From Anisakis pegreffii (lineage: Eukaryota > Nematoda > Chromadorea > Rhabditida > Anisakidae), in assembly GCA_035041965.1 (NCBI GenBank), contig JAPYMA010003049.1, positions 1-64,000 of the forward strand: a DNA stretch of 64,000 nt, written 5' to 3'. Positions within the stretch are counted from its first letter, which is position 1, and each line of letters opens with the position of its first letter. The position numbers were made by a program, and so were the translations under genes. The notes below the pieces were generated by a model, which saw only the letters and a list, made by a program, of their open reading frames with translations, was not told where the DNA came from and made no database searches. Shown here piece after piece: positions 1 to 10,827 of the stretch.

Positions 1-621
1 GAAAGATTCCATGCAATTTGAAAATCAGAAATTGTGGAAAGAATCATTAACAGAATTTTCGAAAGAAAGATTTATGAAAGTTTTCGAAACAATGTTCTGA
101 TAGTAAGATTTCGTGGAAATTTTGGACCCGGAAAGAAAGATTCCATGCTATTTGAAAATCAGAAATTGTGGAACGAATCATTGAGAAAGTTTTCGAAAGA
201 AAGTTTAGATAGTAAGATTGTATGGAAATTTTAAATCCGGTAAGAAAGATTCCATGTAATTTTAAAATCGGAAATTCTGGAAGGAATCATTAACAGAACT
301 TTCGAAAGAAGGATTTTTGAATGTTTTCGAAACGAAGCTTCGATAGTAAGAAGTGGTGGAAGTTTACGATCCGGAAGGAAGGATTCCATGCAATTTGAAA
401 ATCAGAAAATGTGGAAAGAACCATTAAGAAAATTTTTGAAAGAAAGATTTATGAAAGTTTTCGAAACAATGTTCTGATAGTAAGATTTCGTGGAAATTTT
501 GGACCCGGAAAGAAAGATTCCATGCTATTTGAAAATCAGAAATTGTGGAACGAATCATTGAGAAAGTTTTCGAAAGAAAGTTTAGATAGTAAGATTGTAT
601 GGAAATTTTAAATCCGGTAAG
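1..621. repeat. Tandem repeat array, alternating 134- and 109-bp units
   Basis: The sequence GAAAGATTCC (or a one-base variant) recurs at 1, 135, 244, 378, 512 and 621, so unit lengths run 134, 109, 134, 134, 109. Every unit carries the same GAAAG, CGAAAGAAAG and GTTTTCGAAA blocks. Two identical 66-codon open frames (34-234 and 411-611) exist only because the units repeat, and I do not consider them genes. The array is cut by the left edge of the window, so its full length is unknown. Confidence 0.85.
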
Positions 622-1555
622 AAAGATTCCAAGTGTAATTCATCGTAATTTTTGATTATATTTCTCATTTTGATCGTAGTTTTTAAGTTTTTAAGATTAT
701 AATTTAAGATTATAATCAAATCGTTATGTATATTAAATCAAAAAATATTACCTAGTAACATCATTAACTACGATTCGAGTTGCTAATGTTGCATGTACGG
801 GGTGATAAACATGCATATCATGTTCTCGTTTTCACAATTTGTTCCGTCTGACTTCAACTATGAAAATGTGTGCCAACTAGATGCCGTCTTGATTTTAGCA
901 ATCTGAACTATATTAAGCTGGTGGAATTATTTGTCATCAACGGCAGAATTAAAAAGTTCTGTCATTCGTACATAACAAGTAGGATGTTATTTGCATTATG
1001 TAGTATGTTGTGTAGTTACGACCTGTATTTTATGTTTGTAGTATGTAGAACCTTATAATGAACTGTTGTTTCTTTATGTGCAACATCCAACTTATAATAC
1101 AGTTTAATGTTATTATAATGCTATAATTGTAATCCATACGGTTAATCGTCATCATTATCCGCTAACCACTGATACTCATTATAATCCAGATAGCCTGAAG
1201 TCATATTCAGCTTTCAAAATTCAACGTGATATTACAGTTTTTGAGTTTATATTGATATCCAGTTGACAGTATTGATTATGTGACTCGTATTGTCTTACTT
1301 GTGTGGTTCGTATTCGTTTGATTATATATGATAGTCGTGATTATATGTGATAGCCGTTGAAGACGTATTGAATATTGGTATTTATTATCGTTTACATATG
1401 ATAGCCGTGATTATATCTACTATATATGATAGTCGTTGTCGCTTGTTATTAGTTTATATTGATTTGAGTTGAATCCATTAAAGTAGTAGCAGTTTCGAAA
1501 TTCGACACTTGATATGATACATCTGAAAATGAAGCAATAGAACATTTTCCCTCTC
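622..1555. other. AT-rich non-coding DNA with degenerate short repeats
   Basis: No exon with supported splice sites was found. Between about 1320 and 1445 a degenerate motif of the type ATATGATAGYCGTGATTATAT recurs four times at uneven spacing. Nothing else stands out. Confidence 0.5.
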
Positions 1556-2194
1556 TATTTGTCCGGGCTGGGGACCGGCGCTAAGCTGGTTTGACTAGCT
1601 GTTTTGCCAGTCAAGCCAACTCAGTGGCTAGATTAAAAATGTTTTTTTGCTGCTGAGGCAGGAACCTGTAGAAGAGGAAAGAAGGTTCCAAACCTCAAAA
1701 GGCCAACCGTGGCCACAGCGGAAAAGACGGGGCATAAGCTTACCGAACTCAAGACAGACAATTAAAAGACAGTCATGCTCAGTCAAGCTCACTCAGCTCA
1801 AAGCTCAAGACAGACAAGAAGACGCTCATGTCAAACTCACTCATGCTCAAGACGGAGAAGAAGACGCTCGAAGACAAGGCTTACCTCACGACCCCCAAAA
1901 AATTCTATCTCATGGCTCATGTTAAAGTCCCAATGAGCCCTACCTCACGCCTCTCCGACTGGTCGCCGGCGATACCCCCTCTCCTTACCCCTCGCCCTTC
2001 CCTCACCCTCCTCCCCCCTTCCCGCCTCCCTCTCTGCCCAGAGGGCGAGGAGTTCAGCGGGAAGGGGAGAAAGAGGGGAGGAGGGGTGAGGGTCGGGAGA
2101 GGGACAGGAAAGGGGTGGTGCCGGCGAACCAGCCGGAGAGGCGTGCTGTAGGACCCCTAACCCCCCTCCACCCGCTCAAAGACCTTAATGGAAA
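1556..2194. repeat. GC-rich repetitive patch, possibly a degraded mobile element
   Basis: Base composition changes abruptly from AT-rich flanks to GC-rich sequence. The patch starts with a hairpin around 1589-1618 (arms GGTTTGACTAGC and GCCAGTCAAGCC). It then has repeated CTCAAGACAGACAAGAAGACGC-like blocks between 1746 and 1880 and a pyrimidine-rich tract at 1960-2030 followed by a purine-rich tract. Open frames run through it on both strands, but they contain no recognisable domain. The composition suggests a repeat family or a mobile-element remnant; this is inference. Confidence 0.4.
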
Positions 2195-2680
2195 GGAAAC
2201 AAAGAGGAAGAGAGAGAGATCCGGCTGCGCCATCGTCCGTCCGTCCGTCGTCCGTCCAGTCGTCCATCCAGCGAACAAAAGAACAAAGAGAGAGAGAGAG
2301 GGAGAGAGAGAGAACCGGCTTCGCACCATCGTCCGTCCTCGTCGCACGTCCAGTCGTCCATCCGGCGAACAAGGGAGAAAGAGAATGGAGGAGAAGAAAG
2401 AGAGGGAGAGAGGAAGAGAGAGAGAAAAGAGAGAGAGAGGAAGAGAGAGAGATCCGGCTGCGCCATCGTCTGTCCATCCAGCGAACAAAAGAACAAAGAG
2501 AGAGAGAGAGGGAGAGAGAGAGAGAACCGGCTTCGCACCATCGTCCGTCCTCGTCGCACGTCCAGTCGTCCATCCGGCGAACAAAGGAGAAAGAGAATGG
2601 AGGAGAAGAAAGAGAGAGAGAGGGAGAGAGAGAGGAAGAGAGAGAGAAAAGAGAGAGAGGAAGAGAGAGAGAGAACCGGC
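2195..2680. repeat. GA-rich minisatellite, two tandem blocks of about 232 and 220 bp
   Basis: Each block begins CCGGCTGCGCCATCGTC (2221 and 2453). Each continues through GTCC-repeat sequence, a GCGAACAAAAGAAC segment, an (AG)n tract, and CGTCCTCGTCGCACGTCC, and ends in a longer AG/AAG tract. Block 1 is longer mainly because of extra GTCC repeats. Long open frames on both strands here (Arg/Glu-rich on +, Leu/Ser-rich on -) follow from dinucleotide periodicity and are not taken as genes. Confidence 0.85.
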
Positions 2681-5168
2681 GAAAGCCTGAAAATGCGAAA
2701 ATATTGTATCAAATCCAGAAGATGTATTGAAATTGAAACATTGACATTATCTAGTAACTACAACATCACTGTTTTCATCTCAATGTCTATCACATAAAAG
2801 TATTCCGCACAGTGACGATACTAACTGTATAGTCTGAAATAGAATCACTCAAACTCAAACAATCATCGACTGATTCCATCCGCATGAATTGTGTTTATTT
2901 TATCGATACTTCATTATTCTACCACGTTGATTACAGTTATTATATTACTTTCTCATGTTGCACCATATGAGCAATTAATTGAATAGATAATATCAACTGA
3001 TACCTCAGATTCATTGAGGCTTATGTAAGTGTTGATCCATTACGTCGTTAATCCGTGTTAAACCAACGATCCGTTATTGTCGTCCGGTCATCACGTATCG
3101 CTCTTGTAAATATCCATCTTAGAATACAACCATATAACCATGTAGACATATAGTCATATCGTAGTAATATATTGTCCCATTATAATTCACTATAGAGCCA
3201 TATATCCAGATATTAATCATGTAATAACCACCATAATTTCGTATTTCGTATAACCGTTTATTGATATACTATTAACCATTAACCATAATGATATATTATT
3301 AACCATATCAACCACTTTATTATCAACCATATTAACCGTACTGAAGGAGCAGCAATACTCACCGACTTCATCGAACTGGAATTAAGTTATGCTATGAAAA
3401 AGAACCCTTTTATACATTTCGCTTTGGGCGTATTCCCGCTTCGGGAATATTTAAATTCAGTTTCGCCAAACCAAATATTTCAAAATTCCCACCAGCTGAA
3501 TGTGATGATCTATTGAAGAATAATTTATCAATGCATAGAAACTAATGATGATGGTGATGATCAAAACTTATTGGTGATAATGACCGCGATAAAAAAGAAT
3601 GCAGCGAGCGATTTGTTTTGCAATTTTGATAGGGAGAGCGGGATCAGTTTCATATTCGATTAGCATCATATTCTCTTTTAAATGGATTACTTGGCATTGA
3701 CCGATGAAATTTCTGTTCCGGTACTTTTTTCATCTCAATTGCTCGCCAAGGATTATTTTTCGTTATGAAGGTTCATTTTAAGTTACAGTCTCGAAAACTA
3801 GATTATGAATTCTGCTGAGACCTTCTGTGCTTGTAGAGAATTAAAATTGGAATCAGTCGCGAATGTTGCGCTACAACGATTTCTCGTTGTTAACTTTCAC
3901 AGCTACATTCATTCTGTTCGTTTTGTGCGCATTTACGAAGCGTTTTCCTCTAATTGTCATCTTATAGAGCTTTTCAAGCTCTACAAATTGTGCCTAGTCT
4001 CATAGCTCAAACATTGTTCCTTCACCCTGAAATTTGGTACTACATAAATGTGTCTTTCATTTTTGCCCAACATTTTCTACTTTAGGACCAGTCAAGTTTT
4101 TTTGTAATGGACGTATCTCAGAATATGATAGTTCATATGATAGAGAATTTTATTCTCTACAAAATGGTCACAACTTCTCCAATCAGTCCGCAATTCATCA
4201 CCCCTCAAAACGGTCCTTTTCTGGTATACCATCGGTATAAATTTTGCTCATTCAAGAGCTCATTAACTCGTTGACCTGCGATTGCGCATGCTCTTCGCTG
4301 ACTCCGCCCCCGCGCTCAGACGCGCTGGGGTCGAGTATTTCATCAGAGTCTTCTGGTCGCGAAACGGCACCTCCGAACCCATCTACGACTATTCGGCTCC
4401 TTTCCTGGAATTAATGCGATGTGTGTTTGCACTGGCGATTCTTAGGAATTTTCAAATTGCCGCTTTCAAATGGAGAACATTTTAGTGTATACTCTCTATT
4501 CGCCAAATTTTTAAACCAAGTTTTCTTGTTTCATTTTTTATTTAATTTTCCGTTCTCCTGAGGAACTTTTTGGTTGGCTTTAACCGTTTATCAAGTTTGC
4601 AATATCGAAATGCATGTGAAGTCCAGAGGAAAAGTATCGGTATTCCATTCGTGCAAATAAATTGCAAGTGTGCAAGTGTGTTCATTCTTACGGTTAGTAT
4701 TTCTTCTGGTCGTCTCTCTGTGTGATGAGAGTTTTGTGTGTTTCGGTATCCCTGTTTCGTACAGCTGAGTCGGTGCTAAAACACCGCGTAATTGCCTCAC
4801 AGAAATGTTCCGTGACGGTTGGAAAGTCCAATTGTTACATCCATCTGTAATCCTCGAGTGACTTTGTTTGTACGGTTCAAATGCCTCTGCGTTCAGTATG
4901 TCCTCGTAAATGGCAAACCTTTCCATGTTAATGTCACTGTTGTTATGTGGGCGTATAAGTGAATTTCGGATGAAACCCCTGGTAATTGGATTTATCGTTG
5001 GTTCGTGACTAGAGGTGTTTTATCGAGTGTCACGATTTTCGTGATGCTGTTGCATGTGTTATTTGTTTCACATTCATTCAGCGCTTTCTATCGAATGCTA
5101 ATTTTTTATTTCACTTCAAAGAGTACTGTTTTGAATCTCAGTACGGATGTATATATATATATAATTTC
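2681..5168. other. Non-coding region upstream of the TatD gene
   Basis: No gene is supported. Contents seen: AACCAT-type low-complexity sequence at about 3120-3340; a hairpin TTCCCGCTTCGGGAA near 3432; a GC-rich island at about 4270-4420 inside AT-rich DNA; and (TA)n at about 5151-5162. A 111-codon open frame on the minus strand (4591-4926) has no splice or domain support. Confidence 0.45.
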
Positions 5169-5170
5169 AG
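5161..5170 (+). promoter_or_regulatory. Probable trans-splice (or 5' UTR) acceptor for the TatD gene
   Basis: ATAATTTCAG is a strong nematode 3' splice site. The first ATG after it (5295) opens the TatD reading frame, leaving a 124-nt leader with no earlier ATG. No upstream coding exon is apparent, so spliced-leader addition is the simplest reading. Confidence 0.5.
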
Positions 5171-5294
5171 CTTAAAATCTGTCTGTGTTGACAATCGAAC
5201 AAATTTGCTATTCATTCTGTCTGTAAGCAGTTTCAAAATCCGTCTGAAAGTGATTCGTATCGGTAGGCGCTTTCTGACTCGACGGAGCGCCAAG

Positions 5295-8200
5295 ATGCTC
5301 GAGGATGGTCTTCGTGTATTGGTGCCGTACGAGTTGGTGGATATTGGTGCAAATTTAACTCACCCGTCATTTCAAGACGATTTGCCCGATGTGTTGCTGC
5401 GCGCTAAACAAGCGGGTTGGTTCGTATATTTTTTATTTCATTCGAGTGAAAGTTGATGCTTTTCTGTGATAGAGAGATGGAATACTCATCTGAAGATTCG
5501 ATTTCTTCTATATGGTCACTTCGTTGCCATTGGTATTTTTGGAACACTTTAATCTTTATAGCTAATAGCTAGTGTATTTTGAGATGCGGTCTTGAATAAT
5601 TGGAACTTGAAGTCTATTTTGAATGAAACCAACATTCCCATTGCATTTTTAAAAAAATTTCCAATGGTTTGATCATATTGAGATTTTACTAAAGTAGAAG
5701 CATTTGTTCACGAAACTTTAATTCGTAATCTTCAAAGACAGGTCTATCAAAAATAATGATAACTGGTACGTCGGTAAAGCACAGTGAAGAAGCGCGTGAT
5801 TTGGCAGCACTGCATAAGGGCTTTCTCTACTTTACCGCTGGTTGGTTTTTCGAAACGGTTATTTGCAAATTGAGCGGATTTCGTTGGAATTGTTTTTGGG
5901 CGAATTTGAAATGGAAATAATATCCTTTCTGTTCCTGCAAATTTGACGCTTAAATGATCAAAAACTGGATCGATTTTTCGTATTGTCCGCTTAATCAAAC
6001 ACTAACTTTTTGATTCATGGAATTTCATGACCGTTTAAGTGCAGAAGTTTTATTTATTATTTGAAGTTTTTACAGTTATGTTTAGCTAAGCGCATTCACT
6101 GTATGAACAGTCCCATTTATTCATTAGTTTTCGAGGTGTTCATCCACACGATGCAAAGGAATTCGATGCGGATACGTTGACTGCGCTGAAGCAGTTACAA
6201 GCGGATCCAAACTGTGTGGCCGTTGGAGAGTGTGGTTTGGATTTCAATCGGAACTTTTCTCCACAGGACCAACAACTTGCAGTTTTTGAAGAACAGGTGA
6301 GATTTTGATTGATTTTTTTGGAACTTTTTATGATGTCAGCCGAATAATTTTTGCAAAATTTTCGAGAATTTTTTTGTAAACAAAGCAAATTGATTTCTGC
6401 ATTACACTAAGTTGCTGAAGGATGTTTCGTTATGAAACAAATTTTTTACGCCTATGTTAGACCACCGAATAACTGAATTTATATCGAAGCTTCTTAGTAT
6501 TAGTTTGGAGAGAAGTTTAAAGCGTATTTTCGGCATAAAGTAATGGATTTACGCATGAGAAGAGTGTTTGGATGAGAAAAGTTTGTGTTTTAGAAGGGTG
6601 GAAGGGGGTGAGGAGATTTAATTAGAGGTATATTTTCATCATGGGTGTTTGGTTGCAGTGAATTAATTCGATATTCTTTTGTTTGTTTTCGAGCGTTTAT
6701 TTTTTACGGAATGGAATTCACGGCGAAGATAACCAAAAAGAAGATCGAAATTGATCGAAATCATAGGAAGAAAATAAAAAATTTGGATAAAAATGTCTTG
6801 TCAAGAAAATTTTTTATGATTGCTTTGAAGTTGGATAGCGAGAGACGCAAACATAGTGAATGAAACGAATGGAATCAAAACTTTTTGACCGACAATGAAT
6901 CTATACGAGCACTCAGTGAACTTGCTATAACAAATTGATGAATATCGTGATATTGATTGGAGAATGAATGTTGTTGTTGTTGTTGTTGTGATAGCGAATT
7001 GGAGAGTGTTTATGATAGTGATGAATTGAGCACAATGAGAGAGAATATTCAGTTGAGTTTGTTTTGATCAACGTGGATCAAAGAAGAGATAATTAGGGCA
7101 GTTCGGAGGTGTTGATTTCGAGGTATTTTATTGAAGTGTTGATGGGGGAGGCGATACTTGCACACACAAAAAGACACGCGCATTCATCGGGAATTCGTGT
7201 TTTTGCGCCCGGCGAGTGCTTTGAAAGAATAATATTTGATTGTTCAATTGAATGTCTGAATGAGTGGTGACAAACGCCATTCGTCATCGTTGTTCGTCGC
7301 AATCTCGATTGAATTGTACAGCAGGGAAACGGGATGGCATTTATCTGATCTGATTATCTGAATTTATTTTGATGTTTTACGTTTAGCTTTTCGTTTCTTC
7401 AAAATGATTCTTTTTATGTGTCTATTTTATTTACTGTGTTGGAAAGTTGATCTGAGATCATGCAGCGACGTTTTCCAATCTGAACGTATCAATTATGCGG
7501 GATATTTTTTTTGTGTACGATGATGTTGTTGTGATCGTAATGAGTTATTGATATATTAGCCTTAGATTTTTGTGGTATCATTTTTTTGTGGTATTCATTC
7601 TTATGATATATCTGGCATCATTTATTTTTTATGATATATCTGGATATTTATGATATTTTTTAATCATTCAAATTTTGTGTCATCTATGACATTTCATGTT
7701 TTTGAATTCACTCTCAGTGGTTTTCAGGCGATTCATTGAGTATCGCTCGAGTAGTTGTTGAAAATGGTCATTAGACAGAAGTATTTTTTTTTTCATTTCA
7801 GGTGAAATTAGCGTGTGAAATTAAGAAGCCATTGTTTATTCACGAACGAGAAGCGCATAATGCTATGGTTTCAATTCTTTCTAGGTAAGAGGCGAGAATT
7901 TGTCTCTGACTTATGATTCCATATATGGACTGTTTTTCTTTTTGAGAAAATTTTGCGATACAATATCGATTTTTTAACAATTGTTTTTATTTGCTTTTTT
8001 TGGGTACGCTTTGAAAAATTAAATGTGTGCGAAATAACAATTTGCTTGAGTCATGACGATTTTGTGAGGAATCCTTTCGAATAGCTTTGGTCGAGGAGTT
8101 TATGCTGCTGAAAGTTCTTTCAGGTATAAGGAAGAATTGCCGCCGGCTGTCATACACTGTTTCACGGGTACTGCAGCAGAAGCTGAGAAATATGTGCAGT

Positions 8201-8886
8201 TGGGTTTCTTTATAGGTTTAACAGGTTGATTAATTTGTCAAGAGATTGTTTTGTTTGATTGTTTTTTAACAATATTTTGCTTTTGTTTTTCGTTTCGTGT
8301 TTTGCATAATTCCTCGAGTGAGTTTGTGGCTCGTGAACGGTTGAGAGATTGATTTATAACATACGTATATACTTCACATGAATTTCGTAATTTTTGATTT
8401 TTTGTTTTCGCAACATATATCAATTCTTGAAATGATATGAATTTCGCAATTTTCGATGATAAATAGCAATTGTTCTAGATGGTTTACGTATCCATGTGAA
8501 TAATGATTATGATTTAATCTAGTCGTAATGACATTTTCTAATTAATTGATTTCATTATTGCAGGCTTCCTGTGGAAGGATCGCTCAGAAGATGGGGTTAA
8601 ATACGCTTTACGGAATCGCAAAATTCCGCTCGACCGGTTGCTACTGGAGACGGATGCACCCTTTATGTACTCAAAAATAACTGATAAGAAGATTGAGGCG
8701 TCTATAAAAGAGGCGATCAGCGATAGCGCCAAGCAAATGCATAAATTTGCGTCGTTCAATCGAAATGAACCATGTGCGTTGGCTGCGCAATGTGAGTTAA
8801 TCGCTGCATATATGGGTGAATCACCTGATGAAGTGGCCACAACAACAACGGCGAATGCAAAAAGAATCTATAACCTTGAATCGTAA
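5295..8886 (+). CDS. TatD-family metal-dependent deoxyribonuclease
   Basis: Six exons join in phase: 5295-5415, 5742-5840, 6136-6296, 7802-7884, 8124-8224, 8564-8886. They encode 295 residues, a normal length for the family. Landmarks in order are DIGANL near the N-terminus, ITGT (exon 2), GVHPHD (74-79), GECGLDFNRN with the metal-binding Glu at 105, IHEREAH with His141, HCFTGT with His166, and LLETDAPF with Asp219. TatD enzymes are TIM-barrel amidohydrolase-fold nucleases acting on DNA, with roles in DNA repair and, in nematodes and yeast, apoptotic DNA degradation (CRN-2 and Tat-D). The GVHPHD and GLDFNRN wording resembles the bacterial TatD/mitochondrial-like branch more than TATDN1. As in E. 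coli TatD, the usual HxH after strand 1 is replaced (DIGANL). Two introns use GTTGGT donors. The enzyme is complete and has no frameshift; orthology to CRN-2 specifically is not established. Confidence 0.93.
6971..6988 (+). repeat. (GTT)n microsatellite in TatD intron 3
   Basis: Six consecutive GTT triplets inside the 1.5-kb third intron of the TatD gene. The rest of that intron shows no feature I can support. Confidence 0.8.
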
Positions 8887-10786
8887 ACATTTCCTGAATT
8901 TCATACGGGAATTTTTAAGGGTTCTTAAGTAAGCTAGTCAAATCATTGAATCGTTTTTTTTTCTTTGGTTCAAGAAGGGGAAGCGGCTTAACGAGGTTGC
9001 TCTTCTTGAAGTGTTGCATATTATTGAATTTCATTCTTTTTTAACGCAAGTCTGTATATCTCGTTAAAGGCCTGGTGGAATAATTGTGTGATAATAGGAA
9101 TGATTATGAATGGAACAATTAGCAGTTGAGTGGCAAAATACTTAGGTTGAGTTGATTATCTTCTTAGTTGAGTCCATCTCTACTGTATCGTTTGCTGGGT
9201 CCTATATTGAAGTTATTTGTTACGTAATATGTGTTATTACATAATTTTCGTTGTTATCATAGGCATTCAAGAGATATATTTTTTGTAATCGTATTGTTAC
9301 TGTGACTGTTCGAATTTTTATTCATTTTATGTTATGGAGATTGATAATTACTCTCCGCATTGTTGTTATTATTGCGAATATTCATTGTTCATCTGTGTTT
9401 CATTCGCCATTCATTAGACTATCGCTCCTTTATGTTTGTTATATATTTTGTTGATGTTGTTAGCTATTGTAACGAAGGATTTGTGGTGTTGTATGAATGG
9501 AATTTGCCGTTAAAAGAATAAATCCTTCTATTCAATTTTGGTCTCGTACGATAGCCATACGCAGTAAGTTTGCATCCTATAAGCGAACCAAAATCGCTTC
9601 TACATTTTAACAGATTGTAATCCACTCGCAGCGCTATTAATAATTGCAATAGTTAAAATTTAGATATTGCTCATGCGACAGGCAGTTCAGTCACAGACTA
9701 TTATCATTGAACAAAGGGAGTGGTAATCCAAAGTGGATGGTGAGACAGTTTCATGGATGGTAATGTGATTTCATACTGAATATTAATGAGCAGTTGATTA
9801 TACGAGTAATAATTAACGACATAAACAGTAATAATATCGGTAACTGTTTAATGGTGACATCATAGTATTGTTAGAAGAGGGACGTTGGTGTTTCCGAACA
9901 AATATCATCGAGGTTTAATATGTTTTAGCATATGGGAATTATTTTATTTACAGTTATTCTATGATGCATTCACATGCTTGCATCATTTGTGCGGAATTGA
10001 TCATGGATGATGCCTTATGGTATTATATCATCGCTTTGTCGTATCATGCGTTCATGTTTCTATTTGTGTGCGGTACTAATATCAGAACTTGAATTAAGTA
10101 TTTGCAACGCATTGAGAGTAGATTTTTTACGAAAATTTTTGTGTGGCCAATTGAACTGATTATTCGTTGAGTTTGAATTTCTTCGCTCTATTAACAATTA
10201 GTATTATTTGATGGCGAGTGACTGGTGAGATTAGAAATGTTAAATTGGCTAATTTTGAAGAGTGTTTGTGGGGAATTATGATAATTTGAAGAGCTTGTGG
10301 AAGGGGTCTATCTCTAACAGTAAGCAATAAATTTGAGTTGTTATTAGTGGATGAAAGAGAATTGCCTAATTCGTTGACAACTCCAATGGTGTGTCACTAG
10401 CCATCGATCAGATTTTAGAGACCACCAGTCGAGTCTGAAATAGGCGCAGGTGATTTGGGTTCACCCAAAGCCGATTTTTTTAGCAAACGACTGACCACGA
10501 TGAACATTTGAAATTTGCCCGGTTGGTCGGTGACCACTGAAAAAATCTATTTTCTGTCGACACCAAATAAGATTATCAGTATTTATAGCAATCTCAGTTG
10601 AAGGAACTTTGTTTATTTGTTCGCTGTAAGCGCATATTTGATCATCGGACATTTGTGCAAATAACGATGAACTGTATTGCAGGTAATAGCATAAATAACC
10701 GTGGAGTATATAACGTTTCATAATAGCTATTCATTCCATCTCACTGTAATTATTGTAATTGCTATATTTATTTCTATTGTTCACAG
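8887..10786. other. Intergenic region between TatD and LisH genes
   Basis: No gene is supported. An AATAAA at 9517-9522 is a possible distant polyadenylation signal for TatD. A perfect 7-bp palindrome with a 2-nt loop (TTTGGGT-TC-ACCCAAA, 10454-10469) is followed by a T-run. An 86-codon minus-strand frame at 10461-10721 has no other support. Confidence 0.5.
10771..10786 (+). promoter_or_regulatory. Probable trans-splice acceptor for the LisH gene
   Basis: The pyrimidine-rich TTTCTATTGTTCACAG lies 41 nt before the ATG at 10828, and the leader contains no other ATG. This is the pattern expected for spliced-leader addition; a 5' UTR intron is the alternative. Confidence 0.45.
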
Positions 10787-10827
10787 CCAACACTGTACTC
10801 ATTGATAATATTTTTGTTGTACAAAGT

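Noticed and set aside
2054..2797. Several open frames of 66-191 codons on both strands (Arg/Glu-rich or Leu/Ser-rich)
   Set aside because: They are produced by the GA/TC dinucleotide minisatellite, which lacks stops in most frames; no domain or splice support.
4591..4926. 111-codon minus-strand frame upstream of TatD
   Set aside because: No recognisable motif, no splice context, and it overlaps the likely promoter region.
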